Below, one piece after another: positions 44,469 through 56,600 of a stretch of 64,000 nt of DNA. Position 1 is the stretch's first letter. Every line of letters begins with the position of its first letter. The notes beneath the pieces were generated by a model that did no database searches, was not told the DNA's origin, and saw only the letters and a list, made by a program, of their open reading frames with translations. The translations under genes and the position numbers were made by a program. Source of the stretch: Tigriopus japonicus (lineage: Eukaryota > Arthropoda > Copepoda > Harpacticoida > Harpacticidae). The stretch is from the NCBI GenBank assembly GCA_010645155.1, contig CM021312.1, positions 5,039,158-5,103,157 of the forward strand, in the 5' to 3' direction.

Positions 44469-47400
44469 TAGAGCAAAGTGAAAAATAGGCAACCACAAAA
44501 TGAAGGAAGGGTCTTCTACTTCCCGTTTTATAATCAGGTCAAAGCTATAAATTTAAGACTTGTGTAGAGTGTTCGACAAAACCGATCATTATGCGTTTCT
44601 GCAGAGCAAGTCCGTTTCCGAAGAACAGGATACCTATCCAAAGTAGGAAATAATTGACCCCTTGAGAAAGTTTGTTGAACAAAGAAAACCAAGACCAATT
44701 TGGAGGCTTCGCTTCAGTTTAAAGTACAAGTGTAACAACAAACGTCTTTACAAAAGCCCCTTCCGCTGATCCATCCTGAATTGTCCTTTGACCTGTTAAA
44801 ACAAGTTCGTTTTCCCACCTAATGATCAAAGTATCTACTTAATGAAAGTTCAAGTGGTATTACTTACTTCAAGTTCTAGTGCTATTACTCATTTTTGAGA
44901 TAGATGCAATTCTGTTTACAAATGGCAACGTGTTTATGCAGAATCTCCCACCAAAACGTCATTATGAACTGTCGACAAATCTTGTGTTGATGTCAAATTG
45001 TTACATATATTGTATATTAATTTATTCGAGTTATCGTTGAAACCAATGGCTTTTTATTTTGAAAAATCGATGCCTTAAAGAAATATTGATATAAAAGCTT
45101 TTTAACAACGATTCAGCGGCTGAATTGAAGGTTCTGTTGGTTTTCTTGGTTCATAAAAGGATATTTCGAGGGTAAAAAAGCACAAAGAAATCCCCAAAAA
45201 CGAAGTTTCAATATTTCAAATCAAATGCACCAAAAGATTTATTTCTCAAAGAAGTTGAAGTTTCCCAATTCCAATAAAATATCAACATCACACAGATAAT
45301 TAAAATTGAAGGCTTTAAGTGGATACAAGATTCCAAAACTGATGAAAAATTGCATTGACGGTAACACAGTTCATGAATAAGGCGCTATTAAAGATTAACA
45401 CCGAATGATTGAAAGTGTCTGTTCGTGAAATTCACGATGTATTCATTGCTTTGGATAAATTGGAAAAATAGAATTGGATCTGGATGGTCCAAGACCTGGT
45501 CAAATATTCGGTATTCGAAAAAATCAAGGTCCAAAAGAAAGAGTGAACCAAGGCTCTCAGTAATTTTCGAATTAACCGTGGCAAAAGTTGTCTGAATAAG
45601 TGTTAAATACGATCATATAGGAATAGATAAGTTACCGCCATCCTCTACAGCTGCTAAAAAAGAACCATCAATGTTTTCTACGTTTAAAAAAGAAGCAAAT
45701 TTTCAACCTTCACATGCTGGAAATATTTAATTTGTGTTTCAAAATTAGAAGTGGGCGAACATTGGAGGAACAATTATATTTGAACATACCAGTAGTTCAC
45801 TTCACTCCATTTACTTTCAACTTCTGACGAGAGTTGGTATTTTCTAAAAATGGAGCTGTCCTAGATTAAAGACCGTAATTTTTTTTTGAGCAAACTGAAG
45901 CCAAAACTGATGCAAATTGTGATGTAACCAAAAGCAATTTAGGGTGCTTCTCTGTGCGGGAGAAGTCATTTTTCAATTCCAAACTTTAAACTTTATAACG
46001 TTAATTAAGCATGCTTAAAAAAAACAAATATTTGAAAATATACTTTTGAGAAAGTCTTAAATGTACTAAGAGTAGTGTTCTAAAATATTTTGGAAATATA
46101 TTTCGCGGATCCATTTTCAACGGCTTTTTGTCAGCATTCTCGAAGGACCAAACAAGAGGGTCGTTTGACATTGAAACGGCTGAGTATTTTTCGGCAATAT
46201 TTTAGAATGACACGCCCATAAAACCGCATGTTAATTGAGGAGAATAAAATGGTCATAAAAATATCTTTAAGCACGTCTCAAGTGCCCTTATATAGTTTTA
46301 TTGCCCGTGAACTAATTAACTGCATTCAAGTACAGTCGAATCTCATATTAAGAAACTTTTGTGTCAGCGGCAAAATGTTGCTTATATCGAGATTTTTCTT
46401 TTATTGAGACTCAAGAAAATTGGCTCAAGAAACGATAAAAGATACAAGGAAACTACCAGAGGAGTTTACCTCACCTTTATATAACCTTACTCTTATTACT
46501 ACAAAATCCGACAATGACTCAAAAATTTAGCTTTTGAAAAATAGTTCTTTAAACACACAAATTTACATTACAAGTGCGTGCATTTACTTCTCTATTACAA
46601 AGCTTAAGAACTTGTTTCAATCTCAATTTGACAGAAAAAATGAAAGACGAGAGTACAATTTTGTCATCATGATTGGTAAATTATCTAACCCATACAGGGA
46701 CTAACAATTTTTTTAAAAAATTGAGCCTTCCACGCTTTCATACTGACGAAGTTTTTTGCTTTTTTTGGAATATCTCAACTGCAAATCTTCTATTCTCAGT
46801 TTGACCTTAAATTTCTTCAAATTTGAGAGACTTTCTTGGGTTCGCATGACACTTCCTTGGATTGCTTACTTTCCACTAGGTTTTGCTTTGGTAGACACGC
46901 AATTTTTTTCACTCTCAAGCATTGCAAATTTGTTGGCAAAATGAACTTAAATATTTCTTTTTATATTGTCTACAAATCATTTTTTTAAACTTAATGCCAT
47001 TGAAATAGTTATTGTTGAGTGGCATGTTGGACAATTTTTAGCGAGTTTAAGGTTCTAAATGCAATTTTTTGTTCTTTTGACTGAAAATTGAAAAGCGCGA
47101 GAGACCAAAAAAGTGCGCAAAAGGCACCCTAAAAAGCGCCAAGTTTGCGCAAAAGCGCAAAATATGGAAGCACAGCATTGATCCTTTTTGAAATGCTTTG
47201 TTTTGTGTTGTGACCAATTTAATCAAGAGAAAATGGCCAAAACTTTGAGAATGTCTTTTATCGAGATTGAGGAAAAATGGAAAATTTCTTATTTCAAGAA
47301 TTCTTATGCAGTAAAATTTTGGTAAGCACGGAAAGGTTTCTTATATCACGAAAATTTCTTAAACCGAGATTTCTTATATCGAGATTCGACTGTACGTATT

Positions 47401-48382
47401 CGGTATCGCATTCACGCCTTAAAACTGGGCTCAAAAGGTTTTGGATTTTGAAGATGACTTCTCCAACTCAAATAAACACCGTTAAGAGTTTAAGAAATCA
47501 GTGAGTACAAGTTTCATGCAAAAAAAGTGACGGCTTCAAACCTTGCAAATGTCTGCACCAAAAGTTTCCTCAAAAATGAAGCACATTTTAACCTTCAGGA
47601 TTACAAACATACTTGACGGAATTTGATTCATAATGCTTTTCGTTTAGATTTTGTAAAGCTTGAGCTTATTCACACCGAAGCTTTCTAGAACTAGCCCCAT
47701 TGTTTTACCTAATAAATTAATATGCTCTCGAAAGAGAAAATAGAGTTTCAGAAAATCATGGTAAATATTAAAAGTAGGAATGCAACGTAAGAGCTAGTAT
47801 TGGTCGACATTTTAGCGGGGATTTCCGAAGAAAAACTGAAAGGGATTCCTTGGAATACCCTATTAGAAAGCAGACCAGCCTCGCAATTTTCTTCATAGCA
47901 TTTCCTACTTTTGAAACCTGCAATTTGTTTCTTTTGTTCTTGATCACCAGAAGTGACGTACTTGGAGGATGTTTCCAAGGAAACGGGATCGTACGTTCCA
48001 TAATTCATGTTAAAATTGAGTACCTATTTGAGTTTCAGTTGCTTACGATTGTCATTAATTGGCTACTTAATGAAGTCCCTAAAAAGTATTGTGATTGTAC
48101 CTTGTTCCGCCTGGCTTTTGATTCGCTCCATTTAATTAAAAAAACAAACGTTTTAAAAATGCATATGGGTTGAGCTTTCGTTTCTTTTCATCAACCCACT
48201 TCCGTCACACCAGGATGCTAAAGAAGACATTTTGTGGAAGTGTCATTGTTAAATAAGCTTCCCTCGTATCTCCACCTTTATAAATAGAGCCAAAGAAAGC
48301 TCAACGTTTTAGAAGTCTATCACGTCACTGACACCAAAATAAAGGGTGATGTATTGTTAGCCTTTGTGCTTGTCAATTCCAG
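44469..48382. other. Region between the two zinc-finger cassettes
   Basis: For isoform B this is intronic. I found no further C2H2 finger exon. It holds a pogo/Tigger-like element at 46333-47392. The rest is very AT-rich. Confidence 0.5.
46333..47392. mobile_element. pogo/Tigger-like non-autonomous DNA transposon
   Basis: About 1.06 kb between TA dinucleotides. The left end CAGTCGAATCTCATATTAAG and right end CTTATATCGAGATTCGACTG are inverted repeats, recalling the CAGT..AACCTCGATATAA termini of pogo/Tigger elements. Subterminal TTTCTTATATC motifs repeat on the right. There is no transposase frame. A patch rich in GCGCAAAA at 47090-47165 is internal. Confidence 0.75.
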
Positions 48383-49199
48383 TTGGCCATCGTCTGTCTT
48401 CATCCTTTGGAGGCAAGATTGGAAAAATCGAAGAAGGCACGATTCGCTATCAAGTCTTGGGTGGACGAGACGATCGAGACCCTTTAACTCATCTCGAGGT
48501 AGCCCGATCTTCACTTGGATGGCATTGCCCGCAATGCCCGCATGTCACAACTACCAAAGGAAATCTGAAATCCCACATCCTCTCGGGGAAACACAAACTT
48601 ATGAATAAGAACTTCAGGTGTCAGTTTTGTTTGAAGTACTACTCAACCAGACAATCTCTCCAGGTAGGTTGTCACTAACAGAATACCTCGGAAGTACTTT
48701 CTTTATTCTAGTCTTCAATTTTCATTTAGGGTCAATAGCATATTTTTTTTTATACTAATGATAAGCATGTAGCGGCTCATGTTGTCGATTCAATCAAGAA
48801 GCACTGAATTTCATTGGACTGGGAGGCTATCAAAAATAATCATGATTTCTACCTATTTCATTCAGAAACAATAGCAGGGACATTTTTAGGATGTCTGAAT
48901 CGTTTTTAATCAAAGAATTCTCTCAGGTCCATATATCCACCAATCACAGACAAGAGCGAGATGAGATGTACAAAAATTCTTTGGAGACACATCGCAGGAA
49001 TCGGAAGTTCATTGAAGGCATGGAAAGCGACGAGCTCGTGATTCCAAGCGAGCCCATTGACGTTATTCAACTCGAGGAGGAATCCATAGATCAAAATGAT
49101 CCTAATGGTGCAGCTCCCTCCATTGTTCTGGACAACTGTGCTTCCTCTATTAAAATTGAAACCTTTGAAGAGATCCCAGCTGCCCCATCCAACATATAA
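48383..49199 (+). CDS. Alternative zinc-finger cassette of the BTB gene (isoform B, two exons)
   Basis: Exons 48383-48663 and 48927-49199. The acceptor AATTCCAG|TT at 48382 starts in phase 1, exactly what the BTB exon donor at 43593 needs, and gives about 440 residues in all. The sequence runs GHRLSSSFGGKIGKIEEG to finger 1 (CPQC-x12-H-x5-H; HVTTTKGNLKSHILSGKH) and finger 2 (CQFC-x12-H-x4-H). Finger 2 is split by the second intron: LQ|GTAGGT joins to CTCAG|VHISTNH in phase 0, restoring exact C2H2 spacing. A 75-residue acidic tail ends EEIPAAPSNI. No start codon or BTB domain of its own is seen, so it is best read as an alternative 3' end of the gene at 42825. Confidence 0.82.
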
Positions 49200-50699
49200 T
49201 GCTGGACATGCTGTAGGATTTTTAACTTATTTACGCCATTCTCGTGGTCGCCTTCGATCGATCATCGACCTTAAAGTGCCCACAGTTTGACATGGAGTAA
49301 CTCATCATATTGAATTATTTATAGCATTGTCAAGTCAGAATTAAATTCAGTGTGAGTTTTGATTTTCAAACTCGACAACATTGTTTTAGCTAACTTGGAA
49401 CACTCACGCCTGTCTTCGTCTCATAAAATCTTTGCTTTGAAAAGCAGACATTGAAAAGATCGAGTAGTGCTTTAGAGAAACGTTGAACATGTGCAAGCAA
49501 AGCAAGCTTCTTTTTCAAAGCTATTTTCCAACCGATATGGAACTATTTACGCCCTCGCCACATTGTTGAAACCCAGTTTTCAAACCTTACTTTTTTACCC
49601 ATAGTCAATCATTGCCAAGCAGTGTCATCTTGAGGGCAAATGAATCAACACTTGTGCACGTTTTGTACAAATATATTCCGTATGGACTAATGCTAATATA
49701 TGTTGATGTCATAAGTTGTCGTCTGACCGCTTTCGTTCTTGTGCTTTCATGTTCATGAATGAAATGAAAAGAATACACCGAATGTCTTGGTCCTTCATAG
49801 ATGAATAAGGCCTTCTTGATGGACTTATGAGGCTTATTCCTAGTGCAAGGCTATGACATGTGAATGCCAATACAATATTTTCTTCAGACGGTCCATGAGG
49901 ATAAAAAGAAAGATCGGAAGTAGATCTGGTTACAAGTTGCAAGCCCTCTCTAAGGATACTTGTACTACGTTATAAAGAATTTTAGCTCCTTCCAACATTC
50001 AGGTATATTGCTTGTTTTGTCGTATGTTCGTCCATAGATATCTAGACTACTGGCTGTCGTAAGACTGCCCGCTTGGTGGGGAAAACAGTACAATGAACGG
50101 TCTCCTGGGCATTAATAGATCACAAACTGGTCTAATGTATTGTTTTGCCAAACAACCAAGGGATTAACAAGGCAAGTCAGCATTCTGTCTCAAACTCAAC
50201 CTTCATGTAGCCAGGAACTACTATACTTCAGGACGGATTTCAAAAATACATCTTGGGTTTGATTGCTACTAAAATCTGAGGTTTTCGCTAGTGAGGTGTT
50301 CCGTTGAATTTTTATTGTACTGATTAGGCCCAAGGTGTATTTTGGAAGTAATTCGGGCTTGACTTAACCTTGAAGTAGTCTTTGATGGAAAACACTCAAG
50401 GGTTCTCTAAACATTGGAATTGTGAGAAAATTGTGTTAGTTGATTGGAGTATTGAGTAAATACAAACACATTTGAAAGCCCTTGTTTTCTTCATAGTAGA
50501 CCAATTGATTTTAAAAAAGTGTTTTCTCCAGATTTTTAGGAGACCAATTACAGTCGATCAGTTTTGCTTCCAATGTCGCATTCAGATGTAGCTGGTGTTT
50601 ATTTTCATTGTTCAATAACTTTTTAGGGTAAATAAATACTGATCAATGTTATAGAGCCATCACATTACAGGTGTAAGGACATAAAATCGCGTTTTTCAG
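49200..50699. other. Convergent intergenic region
   Basis: The space between the end of BTB isoform B (+) and the receptor gene (-). ATTAAA near 49343 may serve BTB isoform B. A minus-strand AATAAA at 50598-50603 serves the receptor. No coding feature seen. Confidence 0.45.
50598..50603 (-). promoter_or_regulatory. Candidate polyadenylation signal of the receptor gene
   Basis: AATAAA on the minus strand about 97 nt after the receptor stop. Confidence 0.55.
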
Positions 50700-53600
50700 T
50701 TACTTATATACCAATAAAGATGTGGTTTTGGGATTGTTGGGTGACCTGGTCTGAGTTCCAGAATATCTATTACGATTGGGATTGGCTTCGCCAGAAACGG
50801 AATGTTTGAAAGTCTCCATTTTAAAGTTGTTCTTGGGAGCTTCATAGAGAGCACCCTGATGATGATGAGGTGGATGATGTTGATGATGGAGGAGATTTGG
50901 AGGGAAATTGGGACGAAATTTGGGGCTGTATTCCACGGGAAACGAGTCTGAGTCGTCTGTCGAGAAAAAATGCCAAACGGAAGCCCGGAAATTCAGAATC
51001 AATGTCCGGAAATAGTAGCGGAACCTGAAAAACGAAACATAAAAAAAACCTTTGGCGATTGAACCTCCCAAAAAGAACCATGTTCTTTTTGGGAGGTCAC
51101 ATGTGCTTTGAATGAGCTACCACCCTAAAAAGAATATGACGTCATCGAGACTCCTCATTCAGTTGTTGCTTAAAGGAATGCTAGTTATTTGGCCCCAAGA
51201 ATCCAGAACTCAATTCATCTGAACTGGGAAATTGCGAACTATTGACTAAAATATTAACTTATGATTTTTGAAAAGTAACTCTGAAAATAAGTGATTTGTT
51301 GGAACATAATATGTATTTCCTCGGTTAATGAGGATAGGTAGACAGAAGGAAATACGATTACACAAAAGGTAAATTGCCAACCCCAACTTACGACCTCGGT
51401 TGAAAAAGCTTGCCCAAGTCACATTACTACTTGCAACTACAGGGTGTCCCTTCTAAATTAAGACCGAAAGTTTTCTCCCTTTAGTGCGCTGGCATATTTT
51501 AAGTTTCATACTTTTTGTTTAGACAAAATGTGTTGTGCATTCTTTTGGCAAGATATCTTGTTCTCAACAATTTTTTGTACGACAATTTTAAATGTGCGAA
51601 AATGGCCTCTGAATCTTCGTGCTCCTCCAACAAGATCGGGCTCCTCGAAATACCGCACTGGTTGGGCAAAGTTATTGTGAAGATGTTTTTTCTCATTTCT
51701 GAGGCAAGGATGAATGTCCTCGTTCATCTCCAGGCCTCAATCGGATGGAAATTTCCATTTGGTCGATGTTGTAGAGGCTTTGAGTCAAACAGATTGTGGT
51801 GCGTGCCTGTGCTGATGTTGCAGTTAGTAGATTGAAGGCCGTGGTGAAGACCAAAAGTGGCCATTTTGAAAATTGAACATTTGTTAGTCAACGTAAGGCA
51901 TCTGGGATTGTAATAAAGAGACAAAATTTTTGATTGAATGGATATTAAGTGAGTTATGATTAGAGCTGGGGGAAAAAGTTGATTAAAAAGGGCGTTTTAG
52001 TCACTATAAAAGTTGGAAAAATCTACTAAAATAGTTGATTAAACAGGCAAAATAGTTGAATAAAATCCAAGAACTAACCGGGACATGTGCGCGAAAATTA
52101 AAGCAAATTCAGGCTAGTAAAAGGCAGCATTGAGCCAAGTTCCCTATCTTGTCAAGACTGGCGAGGGAGGCAGGGGAGCTTGGAACAATGCCTGGAAGGC
52201 GCTGCGGCGGGAGGAACACTTGTTGAACTGTGTGAAGGCAGGTCAAGATCTGAAGGTCTTCTTTCCGAACCTGATTCACGTCCCACGCCTTGCACCGTGT
52301 GGCTGAGAAGGTGCGCGAGGGGCCTAACCTAACCTAACCTATCGATGACGGCCTGTGGATTGATGTAGTTGGGCATTTTGGGGGAATATGTGATGCAGGT
52401 GGTGAGATGGTATTCGGCATGGAAATGTGTTTGTTTTGTTTGCATTTGGGCGGGAAGAAATTCTAGAGCCATGCAGAAATAAAAGAAAAAGCCAAAAGTG
52501 CCCAAAATAGTCGGAAAAAAGTCAAATAAACCCAAAATAGTTGAAAAAAGTCAAATAAACCCAAAATAGTTGAAAAAAGTCAAATAAACCCAAAATAGTT
52601 GAAAAAAGTCAAAAAAAGTTAAAAAACTATTTCCCCCAGCTCTAGTTATGGTACAAAACCCGAGTCTCAGTTTAAGTGGTACACCCTGTAGGGGACTCTC
52701 AATTACTGATGGAGTTCCATCTGGTTTTCAATCTGTTCAATCATATGTTTGCGCGCTTCTTCGTTGTGATCACGTAAAACTGTACGTTTGTCACTTCTAT
52801 GAAAAAAATGCGTTAGGTCAATGAGAATATCCAAAAAGTACCCCTGTTTTTGGATACTTCTGATAAAGGGAACTATCAGCATTAAGAAAAGATTCTTCTC
52901 GTTATAATTACAATGGACCGATAGCATTGATGGCAGTCCTAAAAGATTGAGCACATTTAAATCAGTTTGAAATCCATCAGTACTTGCAACTAGCTATGTA
53001 ACTTGGTTCTTGGGCAATTTTTTTCATCGTGAGGTCGTAAGCTTGTGCTGCTTATTTACCTTTTGTGTAATCGTATCCCTTTGTGTCTACCAGGCTACAT
53101 GAATCCTGAAGTGTTTCGAGTACGATCTTAGGCATCTAGACTATGGTCAACACGAAGTCCAGCAATAAAACAATGATGGAACTTGAACTAGATTTTGACT
53201 CTAATGTTGCCTTATTGGTCCTCGTTTAGGACTTTCCAAATACGCAACACTCCCAGTGTTTGCATGTTGAAGAGTCAGTATATCACTGATAATGGGTGCC
53301 CCATGAAGGAATATTCCCGATCTTTGCCACTTTTTGATTGCACTTTGGTGTTTGGTAAATATTGATAGTTGTTTGCATTGAAAGACGGTTCAATGCTAGG
53401 TTTTTACTCCTAAAAGCGAAAATACACAGACAGGTGCAAGTGGCAGGCCAGCCATATTTTCAGCCTGCCTGAATAATGAAGTCTACGTTTATTTAGGCTT
53501 TTTTAGAGCGGAATTAAACAAGCAGGCGACAGTGGCAGGACAGTCATTTTTTCAGCCTGTCCGGCTGAATTTCGAGCTGACCAGGCTGAAAAATGAAGCC

Positions 53601-56600
53601 TACCTGCAAGCCGGCTTAGAAATTGTTCTAATATCTTCCTACTTGGGGGAAGTCTTGATCAAACAGTTAAAATTCAAAATGCCAGAACTTAAGAAAAGAC
53701 TATTGGGAACCTTAATTGACTTTGTATGGCCTGAAAAGTACCGCATCCAAATGATCCTTCTCTTTTAGTACTCATATTAACGTTGTAGCTCACTTCTTTA
53801 ACTTTTTTGATGCGCACTGTGCCATTTCACGGGTATGGTCACTGTGCTATGTGGCATACTACTACGGGCAACAATGCGGGAGACCGAGAAAACGGTAGTT
53901 ATGTTTATTCAAAGAATAACGTAGGAGAAATGGATAATCCACGCCAAACCAAACTAGTGAATTATTTTCCGTAACAGAAAACAGGCTGCTCGGTATTTCC
54001 AATTTAGAATTTGACCTGGCAGGCTGAAAAAGCAGCCTGTCGAGGAGTTTAGCCTGTCTGTGTATTTTCACCTTTAGAGTTGAGTTTGGAGGGTGGCAGT
54101 CAGCCGGGATCGAACCCCAGCCATGGGCACGGCACACCGACGCAGTACTCAATATGCCATGCCTAACCCCTTATTCGCAAACTGGTTTTTCATTAAGGAG
54201 CATTGAAAGGCGTCCCTACTTCGCAACACTAGTAGCAAGATGGTCGTTAGAAACGTTCTTTAACCAACAAGGCGCTGTCAACGGGAAAATTCTTTTGGCT
54301 GAATCAACACAGGAGAAAACTGTTTCTGTTTTATGGGACCAATAATGTTCACGTATGGCTGGAGTGGCTCGAGGATAGCAACGGAGTTTTGTTGTATCTC
54401 GAGCAATCATTAACAACATTTACACACAGTAATCCATACGATTTCTCATTAGTCGGCGGTGAGCTCAATACTTCTCATTAGATGTCAACGGATTACTTCC
54501 TCAGTATTTTCCTCAAGGGATAGCTTTGGTAATACCAAGAAGCACTGGAATCATGGAGTGGGAGGCTGACAACGAGAATAATGATTTCCAGTCAGAACAA
54601 TTCAATTACGTTCTTCTGCAAATGAGACCTTGCATATGTTGACAAGAATACCTATTTCAATTTTCAGCTCAACCGAACGTCGGAGACAAAAGTAATGCTC
54701 ACTCAAAGTTCAGTGCAAATCCTACCGAGAATGAATGAACTAGCCCTTTTGTGGTAATCGTTTTACCACAATCATTCATTCTATGCTCTCTTCAGTACAT
54801 AAGTTTGAGAAGGCATAACTTTGCACTCCGGCATTCGATTGGGCTGAAATTTGAAATACGTGTTCTGCTCAATGCAAGCCAGGTCTCATTTGCAGAAGAA
54901 CGCAAATGGTTCGTTTCTGCAAGAAATCATAATTCTCATTGCTAGCCTCTCACTCCACGATTTCCGTGCTTCTTGGTAATACCCATTAGATTAAGGTCAT
55001 TTGTCTCTTTGAGGGAGAAAAAACAGAGCGGAAAATGCAAGCAAGGACGATTGCGTTTCAGAAACTGGATAATCAAAGAGGTTCTTGCATAAACGTATCA
55101 TATTCTAATGACTTTTCGTTCCAAAGGCTCGATTTTCGTTTTTGTAACCATGATCAATTTAACATATCTCACTGAAAATTATTGCTAAAAACCTGTCGCG
55201 GCTATATCGTTACTGCTATCTATCATGACTAACTAGTTGATACATATTTTCTGTAAATATTGCGGTGAATCTACAACTTCTATTTTCATTTTTCCTTATC
55301 AATAAGCTTTTTTAATCCACGAAATGCAGACACAAACTATGTTTTCCCTCTTACGTCGACTTTTTTGACCTCAATCAAATGCTAAGATTTCCAGGAAACT
55401 TACCTTGCATTCATAAGATAATAGATAATGGGATTGATCATTGAATTAGCCATGGCCAGCCAGTAGAATGTCAGGTACACGTGTTGAATGTTCGGCATCG
55501 AAATGACGCTTTTGTCGTGGTAAGTATACAAGAAATAGAAGTGGTATGGAAACCAGCACAAGCCAAAGAGAACCACCACCGTGAAGAACATCTTCACCAA
55601 CTTGAAATAGAAAGGCTCAAAATGAGCTGCTGATCCCACAATACAGGCTTAAAAACGAGTGAACTCACCTTTCGTTTGTTATTGATGGCCTTTTCTTGGC
55701 TTCGAGCCAGCTGAATGTCTCTTGTCGTCACTTCCGTTTCTTGACCATTAGCGGAAGTTGAACCGGAAAACGGCATAGACTTCTTCCATAACACAAAGCT
55801 CATGTGGGAGTATGAAATGAGCATTTGAGTCACTGGGATGAGGTACGTGACGATGGAAAAGAAAATGTTGTATCTGGAATAGAACGTAAAAGAGAGGAGG
55901 AAATGAGAAGCCGATCGATGTTGAGTTATTCAAGAACCACGCCAAAGTTGCAGAAGGGCAACACTTTCATATGTTGGCTCTAAAGTTTCTGGCTACCACT
56001 ATTAATGTTTGGTAAGTCTTAAATTGCTTTTACAATTTGAATTTGAAACCACAAAGTCTCGTCGGGAAAAAGTTTTGTTGAAAAACAAACAAAAGGCCGG
56101 TTCCAGGAACAGAGAAGTGAATGGCACTTGGCACAAAAGCGAACGTCTCGCCAAGAGCTCTTGCTTTTATTGGGCTGATTAAGTTCCTTGGAAAACACGT
56201 TGAAAGTTCTGTGTAGTGAAAATGGGGGTGTCTCAAATGCTCTGCTGGCAAGGCAATTAGTGAGCTAAATAGAAGCAAATATGCAGATATATTTTTAAAG
56301 ATATTAAGCCCATTATATTTGGTTCTCCTGAAATATTGTTCACCGAAAAGCGAGGACAAATTTAGGTCTACGTACGTAGCTAATTAGGGCACGTGCAATT
56401 GCATCACCATCATTAATGACAATTAGTGAATTGTCAAGCCATTGTATAAGAAGACTAGTTAAAATGGGAACACACATGGGTTCTCTTTAATGATCTGAAA
56501 TCCATGTGGACACGTTAAATTCGTGTTTGCATGAACTTCTGATAAAATTTTGCTTACAAAAACTGGATGCTTCAAAAAACCGACACAACATGAGTTTTTA

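Larger units (their letters stand above)
51961..52644. mobile_element. hAT-like element nested in the mariner remnant
   Basis: 684 bases with perfect ends TAGAGCTGGGGGAAA and TTTCCCCCAGCTCTA. Flanks gttatgat (51953-51960) and gttatggt (52645-52652) form an 8-base target-site duplication with one mismatch. The interior has AAAATAGTTGA motifs at both sides, a GC-rich core, a TTAGG-type repeat and a 29-base tandem repeat. No transposase is recognised. Confidence 0.88.
51438..52690. mobile_element. Decayed mariner-like element with a nested hAT-like insertion
   Basis: Ends TACAGGGTGTCCC (51438) and GGTACACCCTGTA (52690) are mariner-type inverted termini on TA. Total length is 1.25 kb, but 692 bases belong to the nested insertion and its duplicated site, leaving about 560 bases of mariner. 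Remnants of plus-strand coding are in broken frames. A stretch reading RACADVAVSRLKAVVKTKSG then HFEN near 51800-51880 recalls the C-terminus of mariner transposases, but this is weak. It is certainly non-functional. Confidence 0.75.

Noticed and set aside
52485..52612. Regular repeats considered as a CRISPR array
   Set aside because: The units are contiguous without unique spacers, AT-rich and inside a eukaryotic transposon.
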